Shown here: piece after piece, positions 15,366 through 24,565 of the stretch
Position numbering within the stretch: the stretch's first letter is position 1
Layout of the letters: each line of letters opens with the position of its first letter
Source: Fuerstiella sp.
Lineage (GTDB): Bacteria; Planctomycetota; Planctomycetia; Planctomycetales; Planctomycetaceae
Assembly: GCA_022447185.1 (NCBI GenBank)
Contig: JAKVAY010000063.1
Location: forward strand, 1 to 44,842
DNA length: 44,842 bases
Reading direction: 5' to 3'
Translations under genes and position numbers: made by a program
The notes under the pieces: generated by a model
What the model was told of the DNA's origin: nothing
The model's database searches: none
Seen by the model: the letters and a program-made list of their open reading frames with translations, nothing else

Positions 15366-17231
15366 TCAGGGTTCTCGAATGAACTGTGCCGCGTAGCTGC
15401 GCACCTGCTGCCCGTTGAGCACATGGACTGTTTTCAGTCGGTCGACTGTTGCAGATCCAAATCGATTCAGCGGAACATGGATGATCTTCTTTCCGCTGCG
15501 TTTGGCCAGCCTGCGCCAGCCTGCACCAGGAGCCAAATGACTCAACAGGGCAATATGAGATTCGTTGCTGTAGTGCAGAGCAGCTGCGATGAGACGTTCT
15601 TCCAGTGTATCGGTGAAGTCGAATTGCGGATCACGAAACACATCAGGAACCGGGCGCGGTGGAAACAGAAACATACAGCCACCGTAACGAGCAACGGCGA
15701 TACCAGGGCCAATATGCTCCTGATTGAAGTCTGTTGCGAACAGCGACAGCGTGGACTCGTCGTGATGTTCTGCCTGCCAGGTGATACGCCACGGGTAGTC
15801 GCGAGGGTCCGCCGGGGAATCAAACAGCATGACCACGCAGTCCAGATCACCACGCGCCGGCGGGTATTCTCGAACGTAGAGCTCTCCTGTGTGCCAGTTG
15901 CGGAGAGTCTCGCGAATGTCGAGTCCGTCCTTAATACTGGAAGTGAATTTTTCTGTGCGGGCCAGATCGTTGCCCAGCAGCGTCAGGGCGACGTCCTTAA
16001 CGTGTGTTCGGAATCGTTCAATCGCCACGTCTTCCGGTGGCCAGCTGCATTGTCCGAATGGGTTCCAGGACTTCTTCCACTCCACTTTTTTGTGTTTGTC
16101 CGGACGAGCTTTCAGCTGGCATGATCTCCATACCATCGGATGACCTGGCAGACGACTGACGGCTGATACGACGTCTCCGTCCGGCAGCCGGATCCGATCC
16201 ACGCCAAACTGCACTGTTGGCGTTCCGGTGGTGGTATCGAACGGATAATCGCGAGCGGTTTCAGCCAGATGAATTGCGTATTGATCGCCGGCAGTCTGCC
16301 GAGCTGCGAGGACCAGAGTATAGAGATCCGGAGTGAAACGCCGTTCCACCAGCGACAGATTGCGAATGTACTTCAGGCAGACGCTTAGCAATTGCGGTGT
16401 GATTGGACGGGCTCGGGTTCCGAACTCCTGCTGATATCGGTCCCGAGACGCCAGCATCAGCGTTTTGACTCCATCGATCGACAGATTTTCGTCGTCGTCC
16501 AGATTTCTGCGCGCCTGTTCGTACAGACCGGTGATAAATGGCAACTCACCCAGCATGAACAACAGACTCTCAGGCTGAACGGAATAAATCCGGGCCGGAT
16601 GTGATGGCTGAAGAGGGGCCGGCGGACGATCAACAACGGTCTGAAAAGCGTCGCGTATCCACGGCCACTCGCGCATCCCGCAAACGAGCAGAATGGAATC
16701 ATACGATTTGGTCAGACGATGCAGTTCGTTGGCCATCCAGTGGATACGTGTCGTCTGAGATCCCTCGTGTGGAGGAGCGAGTGCCGGCAGAACGGCGGCA
16801 GCGAAACGTTCCACAGTTACCTGCTTCAGCGCATAGGCATCAGGCAGGGTGTCAGCTGCAGGCTGGTAGTCGTCATCCTCGATGTCAATGAAAGATCGAG
16901 GGATATGTTCCTGAGCAGCAATCCGAAGAGCAGTGATCACGGGTTGACACGGATCGATGGGTACATATGTGGCGGCACCATTGATATCAGCTTCGTCGTC
17001 CTCATCAAAATCCAGTCTGGATGTCGGCTGAACGACGGCGCTTACGGCTGGCAGCTGTTCCGTTCCTGATTCGACTTCGCTCTGAAACGACGGTGGCAGA
17101 GGGACCGCCAGATGGTCGAACTGATGATTGAGCATCAGCCGCCGCACTTCGATGGCAAAGTCGCCACTGCCATGAATCACAGGCAGGACGGTGATCTTTG
17201 ATCCCAGTTGAAGGACTTTGGATACGAACAT
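15366..17231 (-). CDS. Unassigned cytoplasmic protein, possibly TraB/ChaN-like fold
   Basis: 621 residues from ATG 17231; a GTG at 17267 is the alternative and overlaps a small palindrome. No signal peptide or membrane helix is seen. The N-terminus resembles proteins of the TraB/ChaN/DUF5682 kind: a strand ending VIHGSGDFA, then a region reading HLAVPLPPSFQSEV (like 'the protein acts on what lies behind a name'-type hydrolase folds), IDIEDDDYQP, and after a basic helix a strand LLVCGMREWPWI, where those families have GxxH-type residues. The C-terminal half (about 330-621) is unrecognised. The fold suggestion is from pattern memory only and no active site can be named. The gene lies between the Cys-pair gene and a secreted beta-domain protein. 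Confidence 0.65.
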   Translation of the reverse strand: MFVSKVLQLGSKITVLPVIHGSGDFAIEVRRLMLNHQFDHLAVPLPPSFQSEVESGTEQLPAVSAVVQPTSRLDFDEDDEADINGAATYVPIDPCQPVITALRIAAQEHIPRSFIDIEDDDYQPAADTLPDAYALKQVTVERFAAAVLPALAPPHEGSQTTRIHWMANELHRLTKSYDSILLVCGMREWPWIRDAFQTVVDRPPAPLQPSHPARIYSVQPESLLFMLGELPFITGLYEQARRNLDDDENLSIDGVKTLMLASRDRYQQEFGTRARPITPQLLSVCLKYIRNLSLVERRFTPDLYTLVLAARQTAGDQYAIHLAETARDYPFDTTTGTPTVQFGVDRIRLPDGDVVSAVSRLPGHPMVWRSCQLKARPDKHKKVEWKKSWNPFGQCSWPPEDVAIERFRTHVKDVALTLLGNDLARTEKFTSSIKDGLDIRETLRNWHTGELYVREYPPARGDLDCVVMLFDSPADPRDYPWRITWQAEHHDESTLSLFATDFNQEHIGPGIAVARYGGCMFLFPPRPVPDVFRDPQFDFTDTLEERLIAAALHYSNESHIALLSHLAPGAGWRRLAKRSGKKIIHVPLNRFGSATVDRLKTVHVLNGQQVRSYAAQFIREP

Positions 17232-17637
17232 AATTCTGCACAAACCTAAACGACCGGGGCTGATCACAGTGATCTCACGATTCCCGCGTCAGATGATCCA
17301 TTGTCGGGAGTAATCGAGGACTGACCAGTCCGGATGTCCGGGATGAAGGATGAAAGCGGAAATCAGATGACCGAATGGACTTCTGATTTCAGTAAACTTG
17401 TTCCAGATGAGTTCACTTCAGCGACCAGCGGGAGTGGCGCGTTTATTCCGAGTGTCGGTTCGCATGGTTTGAGGCACTGCCTTGTTAGAGTATTCTGGAA
17501 CACGGCAACCGGTTTGTTACATGATCGCAATGACCCAGGACCGACTGATCGTATTTTTCAGCCACACTTTTGATGGTTGCATCCGTCATGTCGTACACGC
17601 ATGTGTGACATGCATTTGTACGAGCGGACTGCACTGC
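17232..17637. other. Divergent intergenic region with a small palindrome
   Basis: 406 bases between the 621-residue gene (minus) and the secreted beta-domain gene (plus). GATCAC-A-GTGATC at 17262-17274 is a perfect inverted repeat about 31 bases before ATG 17231 and could be an operator. Frames on the plus strand here have no protein character. Confidence 0.45.
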
Positions 17638-19086
17638 ATGGCGCGACGAACGATGATCTGTCATGTATGTTTACGGTTGCTCTTTGCTATTGCATTGTGG
17701 GGCTTTACAACCCCGACCGCCGAAGCAATCCGTCCAGGAGGTCGTGCTGCAGTACCTAAATTCCGCACCTTTGAAGTGACTGTGAGTGACGAGGATGGTC
17801 GTCCCCTGGCCGGTGCCAGAGTTTCTCCTTGGGTTTTACTGTCAAAGGCCGGTGTGCAGGATTGGAATGAAGTCCATTGGGGACCTGTCCCGATTCAGGA
17901 ATCCGACGAAGACGGAAAAACGAGGATTCGTGTTCCGGACTTGGCCGGTCAGCACCGAATCAGGACGATTCACTGGGGTGTGAGCCACGAAGACTACGTT
18001 GCCCTGATCATTAAGTCGGATGTTGCCCAGCGCAATGTTGACTGCCGGCTGAAGAGAGGACGGAGAATCGCGGTCTCAGTGATTGACGGTCTGACACGCC
18101 AGCCGCAGCGGTCTGACTTATTCGTGATCTTGAGTGGTTCTGGGGAACTTGATCGCTGGAACCACATGCAAAGCGGGGTTCTTGTTTCGGATGGCATGGC
18201 AGTCAATCGCCGAATACTGCGGATTATTCATCTTCGATCGGGTGAGCCGGCACGTTTTAGCGAGGCAATCGACCTCAGCAAATACGCTAATCAATCACGA
18301 ATTTTTGTGCGGAATGTCGAAATCCATCCCGGAACACGTGTCGAAGGGCGACTTGACGATCAGGTGTCGCGTCCGGTTCGCGACGGGATTGTCAGTGTGT
18401 TCGTCGTGAACGGTCGCAATGAATGGCACGACATGGCCAGCGTCAGTAAAGATGGAACGTTTACGATTGACTCGTTGCCGCGCGGCGAGATTCTGCAGCT
18501 GACCGCATCCTGTACCGGCTGGGTTTCTTCCGACCCAACACTGGAGGAACTTGAGACTGTTGGCATGAAAGAGCAGGCATCTCGATTACAGCGGTCTCGT
18601 GTTTATCCACAGGTCGTGCATCTGGACCGTGACGTGGTTCAACCCACGATCCGAATGGAACCGGCAACCACATGTCGCGTCAGCGTGATTGAAACCAGCG
18701 GTGCTCCCGTTGAAGGCGCTCGAGTCCGGCTGATTCCCTATCAGGGATCATTTGATGGACGGTCACACGTTTTCGGCCACGGGGAAAACAGCAGACAACG
18801 TCTGCTGTCCGGTTCTGTAAGCCTGTCGATTCAGCGACGAATCGAACTGGGAATCGAGCGAGACAGGAAGAGTCATTTCGTCTCCTTCACCGGTGCAGAT
18901 GGTGTCGCGGAAATCAGCTCGCTTCCTGGCGGTCCTGCGGGCAGCCCGGCCATGACAAGTTTTGTTGTCACTCATCCGGACTATTTTGGAGCCAGTCGCG
19001 GAGGTTTGGGTGATCAGGGGAGCTCTCGCGCCGCGTTGTACACCGGGCAAACGGCTCGTGTTACCGTTCGAATGAAAAAGAAATGA
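17638..19086 (+). CDS. Secreted protein with carboxypeptidase-regulatory-like domains
   Basis: 482 residues with a signal peptide (MARRTMICHVCLRLLFAIAL..., ending TAEA). ATG 17653 is also possible; neither start has a clear Shine-Dalgarno. The mature part begins with a beta-domain of the carboxypeptidase-regulatory/Cna-B sort: FEVTVSDEDGRPLAGARVSPW followed by DEDGKTRIRVPDLAG. Similar 'V-x-D-x-x-G-x-P-x-x-G-A-x-V' strands recur near 240 (RVEGRLDDQVSRPVRDGIVS) and 350 (RVSVIETSGAPVEGARVRL), so three or four beta-sandwich repeats are likely. Such proteins are periplasmic or surface-exposed and usually bind carbohydrate or protein; there is no catalytic domain. Confidence 0.8.
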   Translation: MARRTMICHVCLRLLFAIALWGFTTPTAEAIRPGGRAAVPKFRTFEVTVSDEDGRPLAGARVSPWVLLSKAGVQDWNEVHWGPVPIQESDEDGKTRIRVPDLAGQHRIRTIHWGVSHEDYVALIIKSDVAQRNVDCRLKRGRRIAVSVIDGLTRQPQRSDLFVILSGSGELDRWNHMQSGVLVSDGMAVNRRILRIIHLRSGEPARFSEAIDLSKYANQSRIFVRNVEIHPGTRVEGRLDDQVSRPVRDGIVSVFVVNGRNEWHDMASVSKDGTFTIDSLPRGEILQLTASCTGWVSSDPTLEELETVGMKEQASRLQRSRVYPQVVHLDRDVVQPTIRMEPATTCRVSVIETSGAPVEGARVRLIPYQGSFDGRSHVFGHGENSRQRLLSGSVSLSIQRRIELGIERDRKSHFVSFTGADGVAEISSLPGGPAGSPAMTSFVVTHPDYFGASRGGLGDQGSSRAALYTGQTARVTVRMKKK

Positions 19087-19259
19087 AGATCACACGCTGT
19101 CGGCGCAGATTGATACTGCCGCTGGCGAAATCATCAGAAACGTGAGACAGAAGACTTCAGACTTCTGTTGAGCCGTACCAAATCATCTGCCGGCCTGATG
19201 GCAGCCGACGACATGATTCCATTCGCCGGCACTTTCCTGATCTGACGGCATGGTCCTGA

Positions 19260-20669
19260 TCAGAGGATTTGCTCGAGGACCCGACCTTCAATCAACGTCA
19301 GACGTTCCTGACGGCCTTCATGCAGATAGGTGAGTTCTTCCTGCTCCAGGCCCAGTTGATGCAGAATCGTTGTGTGGATGTCGCGGAAATGGCAACGGTT
19401 CTCGACAGCATGCATGCCAATTTCGTCCGTGGCTCCCAGCACCTGACCTCCTTTGATCCCACCACCCGCCATCCACATGGTGAATCCGACGTTGTGGTGA
19501 TCGCGACCTTTGCGCCCCTGCGCTTCAGGCGACCGACCGAATTCGCCTCCCCACAGGATCAGCGTGGTTTCCAGCAGACCGCGACGGCGGAGATCTGTAA
19601 GCAGAGCCGCTACCGGTTGATCGGTCTGGGCGGCCATCCGCAGGTGGTTTTCCTCAATGTCATTGTGGGCGTCCCACTGCAGATTGCCAGGGCCGCCACC
19701 CGAAACGACAACAGTAAAACGTACTCCCTGTTCCACGAGTCGTCGTGCCAGCAAACAGCGTCGTCCGTAGTCGTCCGTCGGTTCGACACCCACACCATAC
19801 AGTTCCAGAGTTTCCTTTGTCTCACCCGAAATATCGAAAATTTCAGGTGCCTGTGTCTGCATGCGAAACGCCAGGTCATACGCGCGAATCCGTGCTGCTA
19901 ACTCATCGTCGCCTGGATTTGCGTTGGCCTGATTAAGTTCGCGGATCAGATTCACTGTCTTACGACGTTGCGACGAGGTGACCCCTGGTGGCATTTCGAG
20001 GTTGCGCACCGGTGATTGACCGGAGCCAAACATCGTTGGTTGATAGGTCGCCGGTAAAAAACCGTTAGCGTACATCGGTTGACCGGCCTCGAGTGCACCA
20101 TCGGGATCGGGCATCACCACGTAAGCAGGCAGCGATTCGCTTTCCGATCCCAGTCCATACAGTCCCCACGATCCCATCGCGGGAAAACCAGGAAATGTCC
20201 GTCCGCTGAACAATTCATACTGTGCAGCGGAATGCACGACTTTGTCTCCATAACAACCTCTCAGTACGGCGATGTCATCGACACAGTGTGCGGTGTATGG
20301 GAACAGATCCGAAACATCGATTCCGCTGTCACCGTGCTGTCGGAATCTTCGCTTCGAACCAAGCAGCTTTGCGTCTTTTCTGATTCGCTGGTATTTCGCC
20401 TCCTGAAATTCGGCCGGTCGCGGTTGTCCGTCAAGTTTGTTGAGTAGTGGTTTGGGATCAAACGTTTCAATTTGACTCGGCCCGCCGGACATGAACAAAA
20501 AAATGACCGAAGTTGCCCTGGGGGAAAAATGGGATGGCTTTGCGGACAGCGGATTCGTTCTTCTGGTCTCTGCCTGCGCACGTTCCGTTTCCAGCATCGT
20601 CGCCAGCGCCACCGAGCCTAATCCGCAACAGGAATCGCGCAGGAATTCCCGACGCCTGGAATCAAGCAT
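19260..20669 (-). CDS. DUF1501 protein with twin-arginine signal
   Basis: 469 residues from ATG 20669, chosen because the twin-arginine motif (SRRREFLRDSC) then lies next to the N-terminus; ATG 20699 is an upstream alternative. The family marks are FLFMSGGPSQIETFDPKP near 60-77, a GVRFTVVVSGGG region, and GEFGRSPEAQGRKGRDHHN near 370-388 followed by MAGGGIKGGQVLGATDEIG. DUF1501 proteins belong to the alkaline-phosphatase/sulfatase fold superfamily; their reaction is not established. Export is by the Tat route, so it acts folded outside the cytoplasm. It directly follows a PSD1 gene (72 bases), the usual planctomycete pairing. Confidence 0.9.
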   Translation of the reverse strand: MLDSRRREFLRDSCCGLGSVALATMLETERAQAETRRTNPLSAKPSHFSPRATSVIFLFMSGGPSQIETFDPKPLLNKLDGQPRPAEFQEAKYQRIRKDAKLLGSKRRFRQHGDSGIDVSDLFPYTAHCVDDIAVLRGCYGDKVVHSAAQYELFSGRTFPGFPAMGSWGLYGLGSESESLPAYVVMPDPDGALEAGQPMYANGFLPATYQPTMFGSGQSPVRNLEMPPGVTSSQRRKTVNLIRELNQANANPGDDELAARIRAYDLAFRMQTQAPEIFDISGETKETLELYGVGVEPTDDYGRRCLLARRLVEQGVRFTVVVSGGGPGNLQWDAHNDIEENHLRMAAQTDQPVAALLTDLRRRGLLETTLILWGGEFGRSPEAQGRKGRDHHNVGFTMWMAGGGIKGGQVLGATDEIGMHAVENRCHFRDIHTTILHQLGLEQEELTYLHEGRQERLTLIEGRVLEQIL

Positions 20670-20741
20670 GTTCTCAGACACGTTTAACAACACACACATC
20701 CTTCAAGTCGACGCAGCAAATATCCCGGTATCGAATTCAGG

Positions 20742-22790
20742 TCAATCGACGTATAAAAAACCGTTCAGACTGAACATCGCCAAAGCAAATTCGTGGAGTG
20801 GTTCAGCTTTCAGGAATTCTGCAGCCGCTGTTTCCTGCTGTTCGGTGGGAGGACATCCGGTTGTGATCAGAAAAGCCAGATGAATCCGGTCAGCGATGTC
20901 GTCACCGGCTTCAATCCGCAGTCGTTCGGCAAAGGTCGATGCCAGTTCATTGGACAATTTGCCGTTGAGCATCTCCAGGGCCTGTGGAGCATGCGTGCTG
21001 GCAACCCGGGTTCCACAACTGGTCTGCAGATCAGGCTGATCGAAGACTTCAAGAAACGGCAACCGCAGGTTACGTTTGGCTACCAGATAAATGGATCGAC
21101 GATCGTGCTGAGTGACATCTTCCGTGACCTGCCATTGTGTCGGTTTGTACAGTAAATCGATCATTTCCTGTTCGACCGGAACCATAATGCCAGGACCGCC
21201 GATCTGACGATTCAGACGATTTGAGACAGCCAGCATGGCGTCTCGAATTTCTTCTGCCTCCAGACGTCGTCGACGAAAACGCCACAACAGACGATTTTGT
21301 GCATCAATCGTTTTTGCGTGATGTTCTGCCGGATGAATTGAGGATTGCTGATAAGTGTTGCTCAGCAAAATCAGTCGATGGATGGACTTGACGCTCCATC
21401 CATTACTGACAAATCGTTCTGCCAGATAGTCGAGCAGTTCCGGGTGGCTGGGCTCGTCTCCGTTGAACCCGAAGTCATTCACGGTTGAGACGATGCCTCG
21501 ACCAAAATGATAATGCCAGATGCGATTTACCATCACTCGTGCGGGCAGGGGATGAGTGGGGTTCGTGATCCAGCGGGCAAGTCCCAGCCGGGGATTCGAC
21601 AGGTCCGGCGGATTCGCAGATTCACCGGCACGGCTAAGAATTCCCAGGGTTCGCATACCTACTGGAATACCTTTTTTAAACTCGTCTCCGGCTTCGAGTA
21701 AGTGGATCGCGGTGCGATTGGAAAAATCATTTTTCACGCTGAACAGCGCCGGGAGCCGCGCGGGCAGCTGAGCTCGCGATTTCTCCAGTTGTTCATTGAG
21801 CCTGCTGCGATCCTGCTCACTGGCTGTTTCGATCGCGGTGGTCAGGCGGTCGATTTCGGCCTCAACCTGCTTGGTTTTTTCCTGCCACCGATTCCGAGTC
21901 TGTTCGTCTGCCAGTGGAATTTCCACGTCATGCGTTGCTGCCATGAATGCCTGCAACTGGTAGTAGTCCTTTTGGCGGATTGGATCGTACATATGATCGT
22001 GACAACGCGCACAACCGAGCGTTAATCCCAGAAATGTTGTCCCGACAATATTAGTCATTTCAGTCAGGACTTCGTTGCGGCTGAAAGCGACTTCCGGATT
22101 GCCGGCGTTGCGGCGGATGGGGCCAAGTCGGTGAAATCCGGCGGCGACCTGTGCTGTTCGTCGGCCGATTTCGTCATCGGGGGAGAACTCCAGTTCGTCG
22201 CCGGCCAGTTGTTCTGTGATGAACTGGTTGTAGGGTTTGTCGGAGTTGAAGGCATCAACGACATAGTCTCGAAACCTCCAGGCATCTGCGTGATGGCGGT
22301 CGTATTCGAAGCCCTCTGTTTCAGCGAATCGAACCACATCCAGCCAGTGTTGTCCCCATCTTTCACCATATTCGGGACTGGTGAGTAACTCGTCGACGAA
22401 GTTCTCATAAGCCTCCGGTGAATCATCCTGGACAAATTGCTGCACAGCGTCCGCCGTGGGTGGAAGTCCAGTGAGGTCGAAGTAGATACGACGGATCAAG
22501 GTTCTCCGGTCAGCTGGCGGCGCCGGCCGGAGTCCGGTTTTTCTGAGCTGACGCAGAACAAATGCATCAATCGGGCTGCGAATCCAGTTCCTGTCAGATT
22601 CACTCGCAAACATGGGAGGCAGGGGATTCGATCGTTCGACGAATGACCAGTGGTTCCGTTCCGAAACGCTGTATTCATCATCGGCTGAACGATTTGCACT
22701 GCGTCCCTCGCCTGTATTGTCTGCAGCGACAGCACAGGTGCTGACCATACAGACAACGGAGAACCCGAGTAAATCGAGAACACGAGACAC
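20742..22790 (-). CDS. PSD1-type protein (DUF1549 + DUF1553), no N-terminal cytochrome module
   Basis: 682 residues from GTG 22790, which has GGAG seven bases upstream and gives a well-formed signal peptide (VLDLLGFSVVCMVSTCAVAA). The frame extends to a GTG at 22865. DUF1549 covers about 70-280, with DLTGLPP, GERWGQHWLDVVRFAETEGF and the single heme-binding-like CARCHDH near 260. DUF1553 covers about 380-680, with RVMVNRIWHYHFGRGIV, FGFNGDEPSHPELLD and the RRLEAEEIRDAML helix. The N-terminal PSCyt1 module of longer relatives is missing. The biochemical role of PSD1 proteins is unknown; c-type heme is inferred from CxxCH. It sits between a Tat-exported TIM-barrel gene and DUF1501. Confidence 0.9.
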   Translation of the reverse strand: MSRVLDLLGFSVVCMVSTCAVAADNTGEGRSANRSADDEYSVSERNHWSFVERSNPLPPMFASESDRNWIRSPIDAFVLRQLRKTGLRPAPPADRRTLIRRIYFDLTGLPPTADAVQQFVQDDSPEAYENFVDELLTSPEYGERWGQHWLDVVRFAETEGFEYDRHHADAWRFRDYVVDAFNSDKPYNQFITEQLAGDELEFSPDDEIGRRTAQVAAGFHRLGPIRRNAGNPEVAFSRNEVLTEMTNIVGTTFLGLTLGCARCHDHMYDPIRQKDYYQLQAFMAATHDVEIPLADEQTRNRWQEKTKQVEAEIDRLTTAIETASEQDRSRLNEQLEKSRAQLPARLPALFSVKNDFSNRTAIHLLEAGDEFKKGIPVGMRTLGILSRAGESANPPDLSNPRLGLARWITNPTHPLPARVMVNRIWHYHFGRGIVSTVNDFGFNGDEPSHPELLDYLAERFVSNGWSVKSIHRLILLSNTYQQSSIHPAEHHAKTIDAQNRLLWRFRRRRLEAEEIRDAMLAVSNRLNRQIGGPGIMVPVEQEMIDLLYKPTQWQVTEDVTQHDRRSIYLVAKRNLRLPFLEVFDQPDLQTSCGTRVASTHAPQALEMLNGKLSNELASTFAERLRIEAGDDIADRIHLAFLITTGCPPTEQQETAAAEFLKAEPLHEFALAMFSLNGFLYVD

Positions 22791-22995
22791 GAGAGATCTC
22801 CGGAATGGGCGGAAGGACGTACAAACCTGCAGAAGCACAGTGCTGATTTTAGCGAGCAATACCACTGGTGGCCAACGGTGGTTTCAAATGATTGCTGAGT
22901 TACGCGGATGTTACAGACAATGACCGTTTTGGCTGAATCGGGCCTCGCTGGATATATTCAAGCAGAAACACGTCCTCGCAATCATCGTCAGTTTT

Positions 22996-23940
22996 TCATG
23001 CTGACGGTTTGGGTCGACAGATACCAACATTGTTCATCAGAGGTGCAAATCGGCTGTAGCACAGCCGAGCTGTTGCCACCGGATCATAATCCGTTTTTTT
23101 GTGTACCATTGCGCTGACTTCCACCGCAACGAAGCCACTGAATTGAGTGTCCTTCAGAATCGAAAACAGTTCGGAGTAGTTGGTCTCACCATCCCCCGGA
23201 AGCAGATATTCGTATTTGTCCGGAGTCCCGCGACTGTCCTTAATCTGGAGGTGATGTGCAATCGGCAGTAACTGCTTTAAGCTGCCGGCCAGAGTCAGGC
23301 CCTCAAGGAACAGATGGCTGTAGTCATAAACAATCTTCAGCCAGCGACTGCCAATCCGGCGATGAATCCAGATTGCGCGATCTGCATTGTGTACCGCCTG
23401 TGCCACGTGTGGTTTAAAACAGATTACAGTTCCGGTTGACTCGCCGATTTCTGCAAAATCGGAAAGTTGCTCAACAAGCCGGTCCTTTGACTGTTCCCAC
23501 TGAGCAACGGTGCCTCCTGTGGTGGACTGTACGGAAGCCGGGCTCGAGGGAGAAAGGTCATGAGCAAGCTGGGTCGCACGCTTCAGCTTTTCGAGATTTG
23601 TACTGTGTTGCTCATCGGTCCCGAGACAACGCAGATCCTCCAGGAGTGACGGTACGGCCAGTTGCAGATCTGTCAGCTGCCGTCGAACTTCAGATCGCTT
23701 TTGTTTCGTCAGCAGGCTTGGTTCCGTCGGCCATCCCTGCATCAATGCAAGCTCGACCCCGTCGTAGCCAATTTCAGCACAAACGCGCAAAGCCTCTGAC
23801 GTCGTCAGGCTCTTCATTCCGTAGGTGCCAAATGCAAACCCGATGGTTGGAATAGTAGCGTCCGCGTCGGCTCGCACCCTGCGAAGTACAAACGGAGCAG
23901 TGGCCGTCGCCAAAAAACAACGTCGATTGAAGTCTGTCAT
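22996..23940 (-). CDS. Exported sugar phosphate isomerase/epimerase-like TIM-barrel protein
   Basis: 314 residues from ATG 23940, preceded by GGGA eight bases upstream. A twin-arginine-like signal (FNRRCFLATATAPF) ends near RADA. The rest fits the xylose-isomerase-like TIM barrel (AP endonuclease family 2 fold): IGFAFGTYGM, IGYDGVELALM with the first metal-type Glu, VICFKPHV, IVYDYSHLFLEG, HHLQIKDSRG, and the closing FVAVEVSAM. Members bind a divalent metal and act on sugars or sugar derivatives; the substrate is unknown. Located about 205 bases upstream of the PSD1 gene on the same strand, it may belong to one exported carbohydrate-processing operon with PSD1 and DUF1501. Confidence 0.85.
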   Translation of the reverse strand: MTDFNRRCFLATATAPFVLRRVRADADATIPTIGFAFGTYGMKSLTTSEALRVCAEIGYDGVELALMQGWPTEPSLLTKQKRSEVRRQLTDLQLAVPSLLEDLRCLGTDEQHSTNLEKLKRATQLAHDLSPSSPASVQSTTGGTVAQWEQSKDRLVEQLSDFAEIGESTGTVICFKPHVAQAVHNADRAIWIHRRIGSRWLKIVYDYSHLFLEGLTLAGSLKQLLPIAHHLQIKDSRGTPDKYEYLLPGDGETNYSELFSILKDTQFSGFVAVEVSAMVHKKTDYDPVATARLCYSRFAPLMNNVGICRPKPSA

Positions 23941-24565
23941 ACGGCCTGTCCCGCGCAGGAGCACAAGATCGATCGATCCCGACAATTTTGGTCGGGCCGA
24001 TTACCGCACATCTTACTCCTGCACTGACGGTCATCCAATCACTGGACTTCGAGTGTTTTGTGCCTTGATGACGTTGGCGATTAATGACCCAAATGTTGTG
24101 ATGGTCCTTTTTCTGCAGGCTTTGTAAAGAGTCACGGGATCGTTACTGATGACAGGTGAACCGAAGACGACCCGCGTCCGATGATCGGTGTATCGATTAA
24201 TGATCGAATCGGGTGGCAGCTGTGCTGACGGATCCTGCAGGAGCGATTGTCATGAAGCTGTTAGCCCTCGCTTGTGTACTCAGCTGCCAGGACAGTAGTC
24301 TGCAGCAAAAACATCAGAGCAAGAACGCCACGGCGCGACTGTTCATCGCGGATTCGCTGCAGCATGCCGAGACATGTCTGTGTGTGACGTGTAATAATGA
24401 TGATCTCCGGTGCAGGGGGCGCAGTGCGCAGTTGATTTGGAAGAACTTGGTTTGTAACTGTCGGGTATCGCAGGAACAGCACGTCAAAAAGCATTGTGGG
24501 TGACAGTTCGCCCGGTGATCTGTGTGAGAACGCTTCGGAGTACCGTGGCAGATAGGGAATTCCAA
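23941..24565. other. Divergent intergenic region with a short inverted repeat
   Basis: 625 bases between the TIM-barrel gene (minus) and a PSD1 gene (plus). CCCGAC 23978-23983 and GTCGGG 23991-23996 form a perfect 6-bp hairpin about 40 bases before the TIM-barrel start, next to a GATCGATCGATC run. Two tiny frames with hydrophobic N-termini overlap antiparallel: plus 24252-24503 and minus 24261-24365 (34 residues). Neither can be supported. The region may hold the remnant of a gene. Confidence 0.5.

Noticed and set aside
24252..24503. Plus-strand frame starting MKLLALACVLSC
   Set aside because: The hydrophobic start is short, the rest is Cys-rich without pattern, and it overlaps another weak frame on the opposite strand.
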